Source: Burkholderiales bacterium
GTDB taxonomy: Bacteria > Pseudomonadota > Gammaproteobacteria > Burkholderiales > Burkholderiaceae_C
Length of the DNA: 35,158 bases
Assembly (NCBI GenBank): GCA_017302495.1
Contig: JAFLDG010000007.1
Coordinates: 1-35,158, forward strand
Direction: 5' to 3'
A program made the translations under genes and the position numbers. The notes below the pieces were generated by a model that was not told the DNA's origin, did not search any database, and saw only the letters and a list, made by a program, of their open reading frames with translations. Numbering within the stretch: position 1 is the first letter of the stretch; every line of letters begins with the position of its first letter. Positions 19,413-27,567 of this stretch are shown one piece after another.

Positions 19413-19460
19413 CGCTCTGGCCACCAGCCGTCCACCAACCCGACCCGCCAAGGAGCCAAC

Positions 19461-20288
19461 ATGTCCACCCACCGTTCGCCGTTCGCCGGTGCGATCCTGC
19501 TCGCCGCCGGCCTGGCGGCGTCGAGCCCGATGCCGAGCCGGGCTCAGGCCGACGCCGATGCCTGGAAATGGGAGCTGGCGGTGTACGGCTGGTTTCCCGG
19601 GATCAGCGCCACCACCTCGTTCCCGACCGGCGCCAGCGGTCCGAGCATCGACATCTCGGCCGATTCGGTGATCGACGCGCTGAAGTTCGCCGCGATGGGC
19701 AGCTTCGGCGGCAAGAAGGGCAAGTGGGGCTTCTGGAGCGACTTCGTCTACAGCGACGTCGGCGGCTCGAAGCAGCAGTCGCGCGACTTCTCGCTGGGCG
19801 GCCAGGGCATCCCGGCAAACCTGAGCGCGAACCTGGTGCTGGACATGAAGTCGGTGTTCTGGACCATGGCCGGAACCTACGAGCTCGCCGCCACGCCCGC
19901 CAACACCACCGACCTGCTGTTCGGCGCCCGGCTGGCCGACATCCGCGAGACGCTGAGCTGGTCGGTCAACGGCAGCATCGCCGGCACCGGCCTGCCCGGG
20001 CAGAGCGGTTCGGTGCAGGTCGACATGAGCAACTGGGATGCCATCGTCGGCGTCAAGGGGGTGGCCTACCTCGATGCCGAGCGCCGGTGGCTGGTGCCGT
20101 ACTACCTGGACATCGGCACCGGCCAGTCGCAGTTCACCTGGCAGGCCAACCTCGGCATCGGCTATCGCTTCGACTGGGGCGCCACGGTGCTGTCCTGGCG
20201 CTACCTCGACTACGAGATGAAGTCCGGCGTGCCGATCCAGAGCATGAGCATGAGCGGGCCGCTGCTCGGCCTGGCCTGGCGGTGGTGA
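19461..20288 (+). CDS. Outer-membrane barrel protein, unknown family
   Basis: A 275-residue protein with a signal peptide (cleavage near SRAQA, about residue 30) and AAGGAG before the ATG. The mature chain begins WKWELAVYGWFPGISATT and continues with amphipathic strands rich in Gly, Trp and Tyr, ending in an aromatic C-terminal strand (LLGLAWRW), as in small outer-membrane barrels. Alternating segments such as KWGFWSDFVYSDVGG and DWGATVLSWRYLDYEM support 8-12 strands. I cannot name a specific family. It lies 48 bp after the preceding barrel gene. Confidence 0.72.
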   Translation: MSTHRSPFAGAILLAAGLAASSPMPSRAQADADAWKWELAVYGWFPGISATTSFPTGASGPSIDISADSVIDALKFAAMGSFGGKKGKWGFWSDFVYSDVGGSKQQSRDFSLGGQGIPANLSANLVLDMKSVFWTMAGTYELAATPANTTDLLFGARLADIRETLSWSVNGSIAGTGLPGQSGSVQVDMSNWDAIVGVKGVAYLDAERRWLVPYYLDIGTGQSQFTWQANLGIGYRFDWGATVLSWRYLDYEMKSGVPIQSMSMSGPLLGLAWRW

Positions 20289-20355
20289 GCGCGACCGCCC
20301 GGCCCGAGCGGTGCCCACGCGCTGCAGAACCCCTTTCAACCCAGACGGAGGAACC

Positions 20356-20937
20356 ATGAAGTCGAAGTCGATCCTTGCCGCGGCCGTCGTCGCCGCCACG
20401 CTGAGCCCGATTGCGCTGCCGCCGGCGGTCGCGCAGCAGGCGGCGATGCAGGTGAAGGACCTGGAGGCGAAGCTGAGCCTGGTCAAGCTCACCGCCGACG
20501 TGGCCGCGGTGGACCTGAAGAACCGCATCGTCACCCTCGTCGGCCCCGAGGGCAACACCTTCGCCGTGCACGTCGACGCGGCGGTGAAGAATCTGCCGCA
20601 GGTCAAGGTCGGCGACAAGCTCGTCGTCGAGTACTACGAATCGGTGGTGCTCGACTTCCAGAAGGGCGACGGCATCCGCATGGCGACCAGCTTCGACGAC
20701 AGCGCGCGCGCCAAGGCCGGGCAGAAGCCCGGCGCGGCGGCGCTGAGCACCGTCACGCTGGTGAGCAACATCTGGGCCGTCAACCCGGCCAAGGGCACGG
20801 TGCTGGTGCGCGGGCCCTACGGCCACTTCACCGAGGTCAAGCTGAAGGATCCGTCGATGCTCGCCGGCGTCAAGGTCGGCGACCAGATGAAGATCACCTA
20901 CACCCAGGCGGTCGCGGTGGCCGTGTCCAAGGCCTGA
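20356..20937 (+). CDS. Periplasmic protein with two repeated beta modules
   Basis: A 193-residue protein with a signal peptide (cleavage near residue 27, AVAQQ) and GGAGG before ATG 20356; a longer in-frame start upstream lacks a ribosome-binding site. It contains an internal duplication: residues 43-97 (AVDLKNRIVTLVGPEGN through VKVGDKLVVEYYESV) align with residues 133-187 (AVNPAKGTVLVRGPYGH through VKVGDQMKITYTQAV). Each module looks like a small beta barrel or OB-like fold. The linker holds an acidic SFDDSARAK stretch. No catalytic residues are seen and the function is unknown. Confidence 0.72.
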   Translation: MKSKSILAAAVVAATLSPIALPPAVAQQAAMQVKDLEAKLSLVKLTADVAAVDLKNRIVTLVGPEGNTFAVHVDAAVKNLPQVKVGDKLVVEYYESVVLDFQKGDGIRMATSFDDSARAKAGQKPGAAALSTVTLVSNIWAVNPAKGTVLVRGPYGHFTEVKLKDPSMLAGVKVGDQMKITYTQAVAVAVSKA

Positions 20938-20970
20938 CCGCGACCTGCCACCTTGCATAGGGAGAGTGCG

Positions 20971-21537
20971 ATGAAGAAGCTCGTACCGATCGCTGCGCTG
21001 ACGGCTGCGGCGCTGATGTCCGCCTGCGTCTCGCAGCAGACCTACGACCAGCAGGTGCAGAAGACCCAGGCCGCGCAGAATGCGGCCGCCACCTACCAGA
21101 AGCTGAACGCCCAGCTGCAGGGCCAGGTCGGCGCCGACGAGGCGCAGATCAGGCAGCTCGAGAACATCGTCAAGGTGACGCTGGCCAACGCCATCCTGTT
21201 CCCCGAAGGCGGCGTGAAGATGCACGCCTCGGGGCAGGCGCTGCTGGCGCGCCTGGCGCCGGTGCTGAAGACGCTGACCGGCCAGAAGATCGAGGTCAAG
21301 GGCTTCACCGACAACGTGCCGATCGGGCACGAGCTGCGCGCGACCTACCCGACCAACGTGGCGCTGTCGAAGGCGCGCGCCGACGACGTGGCCAACTTCC
21401 TGGTCGCGCAGGGCGTGCCCGCGAACATCATCGTCGCCGTCGGCCTGGGCGACGCGAATCCGGTGGCGTCGAACGACACCGCGGCGGGCCGGGCGAAGAA
21501 CCGGCGCGTCGAGATGGACATCGTCGAGGCGAAGTGA
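20971..21537 (+). CDS. OmpA-family lipoprotein
   Basis: A 188-residue lipoprotein: signal MKKLVPIAAL, lipobox LMSAC with Cys19, then a short coiled-coil-like stretch rich in Gln (about 22-60) and an OmpA-like peptidoglycan-binding domain (about 75-188). The domain shows FPEGGVKMHASG, VKGFTDNVPIG, LSKARADDVANFL and the terminal NRRVEMDI, including the TDN and NRRVE residues that contact diaminopimelate. It should tie the outer membrane, and perhaps the complex made by this cluster, to peptidoglycan. GGGAGA precedes ATG 20971. Confidence 0.88.
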   Translation: MKKLVPIAALTAAALMSACVSQQTYDQQVQKTQAAQNAAATYQKLNAQLQGQVGADEAQIRQLENIVKVTLANAILFPEGGVKMHASGQALLARLAPVLKTLTGQKIEVKGFTDNVPIGHELRATYPTNVALSKARADDVANFLVAQGVPANIIVAVGLGDANPVASNDTAAGRAKNRRVEMDIVEAK

Positions 21538-21589
21538 CGCGCCGGCCGCCCTCGTTCCCCTCATCAAAACGCAGACAGAAGGAGTCCTC

Positions 21590-21886
21590 ATGAACAAGCA
21601 GCTGACTGTTGCCGCCGCCGTCGCCCTCGCGTTCGCCGGCGGCAACGCCGCGGCCCAGTATCCGATCATGGAGATGGTCGCGAACAAGGTGATCCAGAAG
21701 TACCAGGGTTCGACCTGCGAGCAGCTGTGGCAGGAGAAGGCGGCCAGCCAGGGCAAGCCCAAGCCGCAGCAGGAGCAGAACGCCATCGCCGCGCTGAAGA
21801 ACGACCCGCAGATGCGCCAGGCCTTCATCAACAAGGTGGCGGCGCCGATCGTGAACAAGATGTTCGAATGCGGGATGATCCCCTGA
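21590..21886 (+). CDS. Small exported protein, unknown
   Basis: A 98-residue protein with a clear signal peptide (cleavage near AAAQ, about residue 22) and a strong AAGGAG ribosome-binding site. The mature part is mostly helical, with one cysteine in GSTCEQLW and another near the C-terminus in MFECGMIP, which could form a disulfide bridging both ends. It has Gln/Lys-rich middle turns (KPKPQQEQN). I do not know a named family. It is separated from the next gene by 7-13 bp, so it is firmly within the operon. Confidence 0.72.
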   Translation: MNKQLTVAAAVALAFAGGNAAAQYPIMEMVANKVIQKYQGSTCEQLWQEKAASQGKPKPQQEQNAIAALKNDPQMRQAFINKVAAPIVNKMFECGMIP

Positions 21887-21899
21887 ACGGAGCATGACG

Positions 21900-22724
21900 A
21901 TGAGATCGATCAAGAGCGCGTGGCTGCTGGCCGCCGCGCTGGTGCTCGGGGCGCCGGCGCTGGCGCAGAAGGCGGCGGCGCCGAAGCCCGGGCAGCCGGT
22001 GGGCCCGCCGCTGAAGATGGTGCTCGAGCCGAAGGCGCTCGAGATCCTTAAGGCGGCCAGCGACCGCCTCGCGGCGGCCAAGGCGATGAGCTTCACCGCC
22101 TTCGTCGACGAGGAGTACCCGAGCCGGCTCGGGCCGATGATGTCGTTCCCGGCGCGCTACGACGTGACGATGCAGCGCCCCGACAAGCTGCGCGTGCTGC
22201 TGCGCGGCGCCGGGCCGGAATCGGAGTTCTATCTCGACGGCAAGACGATGCTCGCCTATGCGCCCGCGGAGAACCTGGTCGCGGTGGCCGACGCGCCGCC
22301 GGCGCTGGCCGACGCGCTGCAGAAGGCGCACGACCAGGCCGGCATCTTCTACCCGTTCACCGACCTGCTGCTGCCCGACCCGTACGAACCGGTGGCGAAG
22401 ACCGCCAAGCTCGCGTTCTACGTCGGCCGATCGGGGGCGGTCGGCGGCGTCGAGACCGACATGGTGGCGTGGGCCAACGACGACGTCTTCATGCAGATCT
22501 GGACCGGCGTCGACGACAAGCTGCCGCGCCGCGTGCGCGCGGTCTACCGCAACGACCCGATGCAGTTCCGGCACGAGATGAGCCTGACCGACTGGAAGAT
22601 CGACCCGGCCATCGCCGACGGCACCTTCACGACACTGAAGGCGGCCGGCGCGCAGAAGATGCCGTTCGCGATGCCGTCGCGGCCGCCGCAGCCGAAGGCG
22701 GCGGCCAAGTCACCGTCGCGCTGA
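21900..22724 (+). CDS. DUF2092 periplasmic protein, first copy
   Basis: A 274-residue exported protein with a signal peptide ending near ALAQ. Two ATGs lie six bases apart (21894 and 21900). The GGAG at 21889-21892 is only 1 bp from the first but 7 bp from the second, so 21900 is the likely start. Motifs fit DUF2092: PDKLRVLLRG, FYLDGKTMLAYAP, PFTDLLLPDPY and VDDKLPRRVRAVY. The family resembles the LolA/LolB fold, which carries lipids or lipoproteins across the periplasm, but no DUF2092 protein has a proven cargo to my knowledge. A second DUF2092 protein is encoded at 23457. Confidence 0.82.
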   Translation: MRSIKSAWLLAAALVLGAPALAQKAAAPKPGQPVGPPLKMVLEPKALEILKAASDRLAAAKAMSFTAFVDEEYPSRLGPMMSFPARYDVTMQRPDKLRVLLRGAGPESEFYLDGKTMLAYAPAENLVAVADAPPALADALQKAHDQAGIFYPFTDLLLPDPYEPVAKTAKLAFYVGRSGAVGGVETDMVAWANDDVFMQIWTGVDDKLPRRVRAVYRNDPMQFRHEMSLTDWKIDPAIADGTFTTLKAAGAQKMPFAMPSRPPQPKAAAKSPSR

Positions 22725-22737
22725 AGGAGGAACACCG

Positions 22738-23460
22738 ATGAAACGCATTCACCCGATCGTGCCGCGCGTCGCGATCGTGCTGCTCGCCGCGGCGACCGTC
22801 ACGCAGGCGCTGGCCTGGTCGCGCGGCAACCGCGCCGGCGGCAGCACCTCGCACAGCTGGGGCTCGACCAGCCACACCAACCGCTACGGCGGCAGCACCA
22901 CGCACACCGCCGGCCAGGGCACGACCCACACCAACACCTACGGCGGATCGACGACGCATTACTACGGCGGCGGCACCAGCCACACCGGCTACTACGGCGG
23001 CACCGCGTACCACTACCCGGGCTACGGCTACTACCACCCGCCGACCTACGTGCCGTACTACTCCGGTTGCTACGGCTGCGCGGCGGCCGCGGGGGTCGTC
23101 GTCGGCGCCGCGGTGGGCGCGGCGGCGGCATCTTCGAACACGCAGGCCGCGACATCGAGCGCGTACTCGCAGGGTTATGCCGCCGGCAGCGCGAACACCT
23201 CGGCCGCCTACTCGGCCGGCGTCGCGGCCGGCAGCGGCACCCAGGCGAAAGCGGCCGCGGCGCCGGGAACGACGACGACCACGGTGACGACGACGACCAC
23301 GACGGCGAGCTATGCGGTCGGCACGACCTACGCCGCGCTGCCCGCGGGATCGATCGCCGTGACGAAGAACGGCACGACCTACTACCTGAACGGCAACACC
23401 TGGTTCCAGCCGGCCTACGGCGCGAACGGCGTGCACTACACGGTGGTGCCCACGCCGTGA
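22738..23460 (+). CDS. Low-complexity Gly/Ser/Thr/His/Tyr-rich exported protein
   Basis: A 240-residue protein with GGAGG before the ATG and a signal peptide (cleavage near residue 26, ALAW). Residues 31-108 are an irregular repeat of GGST(S/T)H and GTTHTN(T/R)Y units, rich in His, Thr and Tyr and ending in YHYPGYGYYHPP. A CYGC motif (Cys111, Cys114) and a Gly-zipper-like hydrophobic run (about 115-132) follow, then an Ala/Ser/Tyr region and a poly-Thr tract (178-189). The last 45 residues form an ordered-looking beta module (LPAGSIAVTKNGTTYYLNG, TWFQPAYG) reminiscent of the DUF6515 type. Metal binding or surface attachment is plausible but unproven. It lies between two DUF2092 genes. Confidence 0.78.
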   Translation: MKRIHPIVPRVAIVLLAAATVTQALAWSRGNRAGGSTSHSWGSTSHTNRYGGSTTHTAGQGTTHTNTYGGSTTHYYGGGTSHTGYYGGTAYHYPGYGYYHPPTYVPYYSGCYGCAAAAGVVVGAAVGAAAASSNTQAATSSAYSQGYAAGSANTSAAYSAGVAAGSGTQAKAAAAPGTTTTTVTTTTTTASYAVGTTYAALPAGSIAVTKNGTTYYLNGNTWFQPAYGANGVHYTVVPTP

Positions 23461-24245
23461 CGACGACGATCGACACCTTGCCCGCGGCGCGGCGGTGCAC
23501 CTGGCGGCGCGCGGCCGCCGTCGTTCTCGCGGCGTCGGCGGCCACGGCGCCGCAGGCGCAGAGCGCGGTCGATCCGGAAGCCGACCGGCTGCTGCAGGCG
23601 TCGCTGGCGGAAGTCGGCCGGCTGCAGGCCTTCGGCTTCAGCGGCCGGAGCTCGCTCGACGTGGTGCTGAAGTCGGGGCAGAAGATCCAGCTCGGCAGCA
23701 CGCTCGAGGCCGTCGTGCGCCGCCCCGACCGGCTGCGCGTGCAGCGCGGCAGCGGGCCCGAGGTGGTCCGGATGTATTACGACGGCCGCACGCTGACGAT
23801 GTCGAGCCCGGCGCGCAACGAGTACGTGGTGTTCCCCGCACCGGGCACGATCGAGCAGACGATGGATTTCGCACGCGACCGACTCGGCATCGTCGCGCCG
23901 GCCGGCGACCTGATCGGCGCCGACGCCTACCGCACGATGATGGACGGCGTCACCGAGGGCTTCGTCGTCGGCACCGGGTGGGTCGAGGGCGTGCGCTGCG
24001 ACCACCTGGCCTTTCGGGCGCCGCACGTCGACTGGCAGATCTGGATCGAGCAGGGCGCCCGCCCGCTGCCGCGGAAGATGGTGATCACCACGCGCGACCA
24101 GCCGAATGCTCCGCAGTTCGAGCTGGTGGTCACAGAGTGGAATTTGCAGCCGCGCACGGACGCACGCGATTTCGAGTTCGTGGCGCCGAAGGGCGCGCAG
24201 CGGATCGAGCCCGTGCTGCGCGACACCGGCGGGCCCGGCAAGTGA
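23457..24245 (+). CDS. DUF2092 periplasmic protein, second copy
   Basis: A 262-residue protein starting with GTG at 23457, whose start overlaps the preceding stop (GTGA); no ATG is available near the N-terminus. A signal peptide (cleavage near PQAQS, about residue 36) is followed by a DUF2092 domain: RRPDRLRVQRG, VRMYYDGRTLTM, VVFPAPGTIEQTMDFARD, and CDHLAFRAPHVDWQIWIE. It is only distantly similar to the 21900 product, so the pair is old rather than a fresh duplication. Its LolA-like fold suggests periplasmic carriage of a lipid or other hydrophobic ligand (inference). Confidence 0.8.
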   Translation: MTTTIDTLPAARRCTWRRAAAVVLAASAATAPQAQSAVDPEADRLLQASLAEVGRLQAFGFSGRSSLDVVLKSGQKIQLGSTLEAVVRRPDRLRVQRGSGPEVVRMYYDGRTLTMSSPARNEYVVFPAPGTIEQTMDFARDRLGIVAPAGDLIGADAYRTMMDGVTEGFVVGTGWVEGVRCDHLAFRAPHVDWQIWIEQGARPLPRKMVITTRDQPNAPQFELVVTEWNLQPRTDARDFEFVAPKGAQRIEPVLRDTGGPGK

Positions 24246-24256
24246 AGGAGAACTCG

Positions 24257-24556
24257 ATGACGAGGCTTCGGACCCGCGGCTCGCGGCTGCTGCTGGTCGG
24301 CCTGGCCGTGCTGGCGGCGCCGCCCGGCTGGGCCCGCGACCCCGGCTTTAACCAGCCCGGTGCGGTAGGCGGAACCGCTGGCCCCGGTGCGCCCGGTGCC
24401 GGAGTGCGCGACCCCGGCATCAATCAGCCGGGGGCGGTCGGCAACCGCGGGGCGGGCGGCGCGCCGGGCGCGGGCCGGTGGGACCCCGGATTCAACCAGC
24501 CCGGCGTCGCCGGCAATGTCGGCGGCGTCGCGCGGCAGACCGTGCGCCGCTATTGA
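24257..24556 (+). CDS. Small exported protein with three 24-residue repeats
   Basis: A 99-residue protein with AAGGAG before ATG 24257 and a signal peptide ending near GWA (residue 26). The mature part is three repeats with exact 24-residue spacing: DPGFNQPGAVG at 28, DPGINQPGAVG at 52 and DPGFNQPGVAG at 76, each followed by a Gly/Ala/Pro linker. Nothing catalytic is present. Such DPG.NQPG repeat proteins occur as uncharacterised secreted proteins in proteobacteria (from memory). It follows the DUF2092 gene by 11 bp and is probably the last gene of the tightest run. Confidence 0.72.
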   Translation: MTRLRTRGSRLLLVGLAVLAAPPGWARDPGFNQPGAVGGTAGPGAPGAGVRDPGINQPGAVGNRGAGGAPGAGRWDPGFNQPGVAGNVGGVARQTVRRY

Positions 24557-24641
24557 CTCCCAGTCAGCCGTGTGGGCGCGCCTCCAGCCTGGCAACGGCA
24601 CGATCGGCGCGGCGGTGCTTGCCGCACTCGGCTGAAGGTCG

Positions 24642-26003
24642 ATGGTGGCTGGCCGGATTCGCCTCTGCGTCTTGGCCTCAGGGCTGGCACCACTGCTGCT
24701 GCCCGTGGCGGCGCCAGCGCAGGCTGCCGCCGCCACGGGGCTTGCCCGCAACGCCGAAGCGAAGCCGGACGCCCGCCGCTGGAACGCCGCTTGGACCGAC
24801 TGGCGCGGATTGAGCTTCGACTCCAGCCTGCCGATCGAGGCGCGGGCGCCGGACACTGGATCGAGCCCCTTCGACCTTGACGAGGTCCGATTCTCGGGCC
24901 TGCTCGGCGGCCGGCTCGAGATCGACGGCGCCGCCTACACGACCGGTGGCAGCTTGACCGGCTTCGACGACGGCTTCGATCTGCGCCGGGCGCGCGTCAC
25001 GCTGAAGGGCGCGGGGAAGTTGACGCTGCCGTTCGGCTACAGCGTCGAGCTCGACTATTCGCCCGGCTCGTTCAACGTCACCGAAGCTTACCTGTCCTTT
25101 CCCACGCTGCTCGACTTCGGCGATCTGCAGTTCGGGCAGTTCACCCCGCCGGTCGGGCTGCAGACCTTCACCAGCAGCTGGGATATCGGCTTCATGGAGC
25201 CGGCAGCGCCGCTGACGGCGCTCGTCCCGCAACCGCAGCCGGGCGCGCAGCTGACCGGCACCCATGGCGATCGGCGCGGCAGTTGGGCGATCGGTGCCTA
25301 TGTCGGTCTGCGCAGCGATGGGCAGTACGGCAGCAGTGGTCAGGGCGTCGGCAGCACGATGGGCCGCGCGACCTGGCTCGCCGTCGATGCCATCGAGCCG
25401 CAGCGCCCGCGCGAGAACCGTTTGCTGCACCTCGGTGCGAGCGGGGTGCTGCAGTTCGCCGCCGATGGCGAGATCCGCTACCGCAGCCGTCCCGAAAGCC
25501 ACAACGCGCCGTACGTGATCGACACCGGCACGATCGCGGCGACACGCGCCGGCACGCTCGGCCTGGAAATGCTGTGGGTCGACGCGCGGTTCAGCGCGCA
25601 GGGCGAGGTCATGCTGTCGCGCGTCGAGGACGCCAGCGGGCAGACGCTGCGCTTCGGTGGCCTGTACGCGCAGGCGAGCTGGTACCTCACCGGCGAGAGC
25701 CGACCCTACGACACGGCCCAGGGCAAGCCGGGGCGGCTCGTCCCGCGCAGCAACTTCGGTTTCGGCCCCGGCGCCGGCTGGGGCGCGCTGGAAGCCGGTG
25801 CACGCGTGTCCTATACCGATCTCGAAGACGGCAGCGTACAGGGGGGGAGGCTGGCGATGCTGATGACCACGCTGAACTGGTACCTGCGGCCGCAGCTGAA
25901 GCTGGCGTTCGAACTCGGAACCGGCCGCGTTGCCGGCAAGCCGCTTGACGGCAATGGCAGGCTTGTCGTCGGCCAGTTGCGGCTGGGGACGTACTTCTAT
26001 TGA
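24642..26003 (+). CDS. OprO/OprP-type outer-membrane porin
   Basis: A 453-residue protein with a signal peptide (cleavage near APAQA, about residue 28). The mature chain has the Porin O/P (PF07396) pattern: DGFDLRRARVTLKG, GYSVELDYSPG.FNVTEAYLSF, DLQFGQFTPPVGLQTFTSSW and DIGFMEPA near the first third, followed by many amphipathic strands and a C-terminal aromatic strand (LRLGTYFY), as outer-membrane proteins require. Classical members are phosphate or polyphosphate channels, and whether the selectivity lysines are present cannot be judged here. The gene is 85 bp after the repeat protein and begins a slightly looser part of the cluster. Confidence 0.82.
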   Translation: MVAGRIRLCVLASGLAPLLLPVAAPAQAAAATGLARNAEAKPDARRWNAAWTDWRGLSFDSSLPIEARAPDTGSSPFDLDEVRFSGLLGGRLEIDGAAYTTGGSLTGFDDGFDLRRARVTLKGAGKLTLPFGYSVELDYSPGSFNVTEAYLSFPTLLDFGDLQFGQFTPPVGLQTFTSSWDIGFMEPAAPLTALVPQPQPGAQLTGTHGDRRGSWAIGAYVGLRSDGQYGSSGQGVGSTMGRATWLAVDAIEPQRPRENRLLHLGASGVLQFAADGEIRYRSRPESHNAPYVIDTGTIAATRAGTLGLEMLWVDARFSAQGEVMLSRVEDASGQTLRFGGLYAQASWYLTGESRPYDTAQGKPGRLVPRSNFGFGPGAGWGALEAGARVSYTDLEDGSVQGGRLAMLMTTLNWYLRPQLKLAFELGTGRVAGKPLDGNGRLVVGQLRLGTYFY

Positions 26004-26145
26004 ACAGAAGCGCATGGCAGGCAACTTCGTGGATGTGGCGATCCGGCGCGTTCGCGCCGGGACCCACGTCGTAGCATGGAAGCCGGCTCGCGTCTGCAGC
26101 GCGTTTGTTTTCGCGCCGTGCCCGAACCGGGTGGGAAGAAGAATC

Positions 26146-27567
26146 ATGCCTATTGATCGCATTGTCCAGTGCTTGCTCGCGTCCGCGCTGCTGGCCGGCT
26201 GCGCGAGCCGCCCGGTGAACGAACGCATCGCCCAGGTCGATTCGCAGGCCGGCTACCGGCCGCACCTGCTGCTGCCGAAGCGCGAGAACAACGACCTGCA
26301 CACGCTGTTCGTGCTGTCGTTCTCCGGCGGCGGCACGCGTGCCGCGGCGTTCTCGTACGGTGTGCTCGAGGAGTTGCGGCGCACCCGCATCACGGCCGAC
26401 GGCAAGCCGCGCACGATGATCGACGAGGTCGACACGATCACCGGCGTGTCCGGCGGCAGCTTCACGGCGCTGGCTTACGCGCTCTACGGCGAGCGGCTGT
26501 TCGCCGAGTACGAGCAGCGCTTCCTGAAGCGCGACGTGCAGGGCGCGCTGCTCGGCCGCAGCCTGAACCCGTTCAACTGGCACCGGTTCATCGGCGGCAG
26601 CGCCGGGCGCTCCGAGCTGGCCGCGGACTACTACGACGAGATTCTGTTCGAGGGCGCGACCTTCAGCGATCTGCTCGGCAAGACCCGCGTGCCGATCGCC
26701 ATCGCCACCGGCACCGACATCTCCACCGGCTCGAGGCTGGCGTTCTTCCAGAACGACTTCGATCTGCTGTGCTCCGACCTGAGCACGGTGCGTTTGGCCC
26801 GCGCTGCAGCCACCTCGTCGGCCGTGCCGGTGGTGCTGTCGGCGACGACCTGGAACAACTACGGCGGCACCTGCGGCTTCCAGTTCCCGGCCTGGGTGGC
26901 TGACGTCACCAGGTCCGGCCACGAGCGCCCGGCGGCACGCGCGATCCAGCGCTACCACGAGATGCAGGCATTCCAGAACAGCCAGGACCGGCCGTACATC
27001 CACCTCGTCGACGGCGGCGTTGCCGACAACATCGGCGTGCGCGGCGTGCTCGAGGCGCTCGAGGAACTGTCGGCCAGCGCCGCATTCCAGGGCCAGGTCG
27101 GCTTCGGCGCGGTGCGGCGCATCGTGCTGGTCGTCGTCAACGCGCGCTCCGCGCCGCGCACCGACTGGGACAAGCGGGAGTCGCCGCCGGGCACCGTGGC
27201 CCAGCTGCTGCAGGCCTCGGGCGTGCCGATCGACCGCTACTCGTTCGAGACCGTCGAGCTGATGAAGGATCGCGCCGAGATCTCGAAATGGCGGCGCGAG
27301 CTGCGCGTCGCCCAGGCGCGGCTCGCGGGCATGAGCGAGGCGCAGGCCGAGGCGAGCGTGCCGAAGATCAGCCTGGAGGTGCTCGACGTGAGCTTCGACG
27401 CGATCGCCGACCCGAAGGAGCGCGACTACTTCATGAACCTGCCGACGAGCTTCGTGCTCCAGCCCGATGAGGTCGACCGGCTGCGCGAGGTCGCCGGGCG
27501 GGTGCTGCGCCAGTCGCCGGAGTTTCAGCAGATCGTGCGCGAGATGGGTGGCAAGCCGGCGCCATGA
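26146..27567 (+). CDS. Patatin-like phospholipase lipoprotein
   Basis: A 473-residue lipoprotein: ATG 26146 with GGGAAGAAG upstream, lipobox LLAGC with Cys19. The patatin domain is complete: oxyanion loop SGGGTRAAAF, nucleophile elbow GVSGGS (Ser102) and the catalytic Asp in VDGGVADN (Asp289). Such enzymes hydrolyse acyl esters of phospholipids or other lipids. Ala and Ser after the lipidated Cys, not Asp, suggest outer-membrane localisation, facing the periplasm. A C-terminal helical extension (about 360-473) is rich in charged residues. The stop overlaps the start of the next outer-membrane gene (ATGA), so the two are coupled. The 142-bp gap upstream may hold a promoter. Confidence 0.88.
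   Translation: MPIDRIVQCLLASALLAGCASRPVNERIAQVDSQAGYRPHLLLPKRENNDLHTLFVLSFSGGGTRAAAFSYGVLEELRRTRITADGKPRTMIDEVDTITGVSGGSFTALAYALYGERLFAEYEQRFLKRDVQGALLGRSLNPFNWHRFIGGSAGRSELAADYYDEILFEGATFSDLLGKTRVPIAIATGTDISTGSRLAFFQNDFDLLCSDLSTVRLARAAATSSAVPVVLSATTWNNYGGTCGFQFPAWVADVTRSGHERPAARAIQRYHEMQAFQNSQDRPYIHLVDGGVADNIGVRGVLEALEELSASAAFQGQVGFGAVRRIVLVVVNARSAPRTDWDKRESPPGTVAQLLQASGVPIDRYSFETVELMKDRAEISKWRRELRVAQARLAGMSEAQAEASVPKISLEVLDVSFDAIADPKERDYFMNLPTSFVLQPDEVDRLREVAGRVLRQSPEFQQIVREMGGKPAP

Noticed and set aside
26014..26030. TGGCAGGCAACTTCG upstream of the patatin gene as a sigma-54 promoter
   Set aside because: The -12 element does not read TTGC, and no enhancer-binding regulator gene is nearby.
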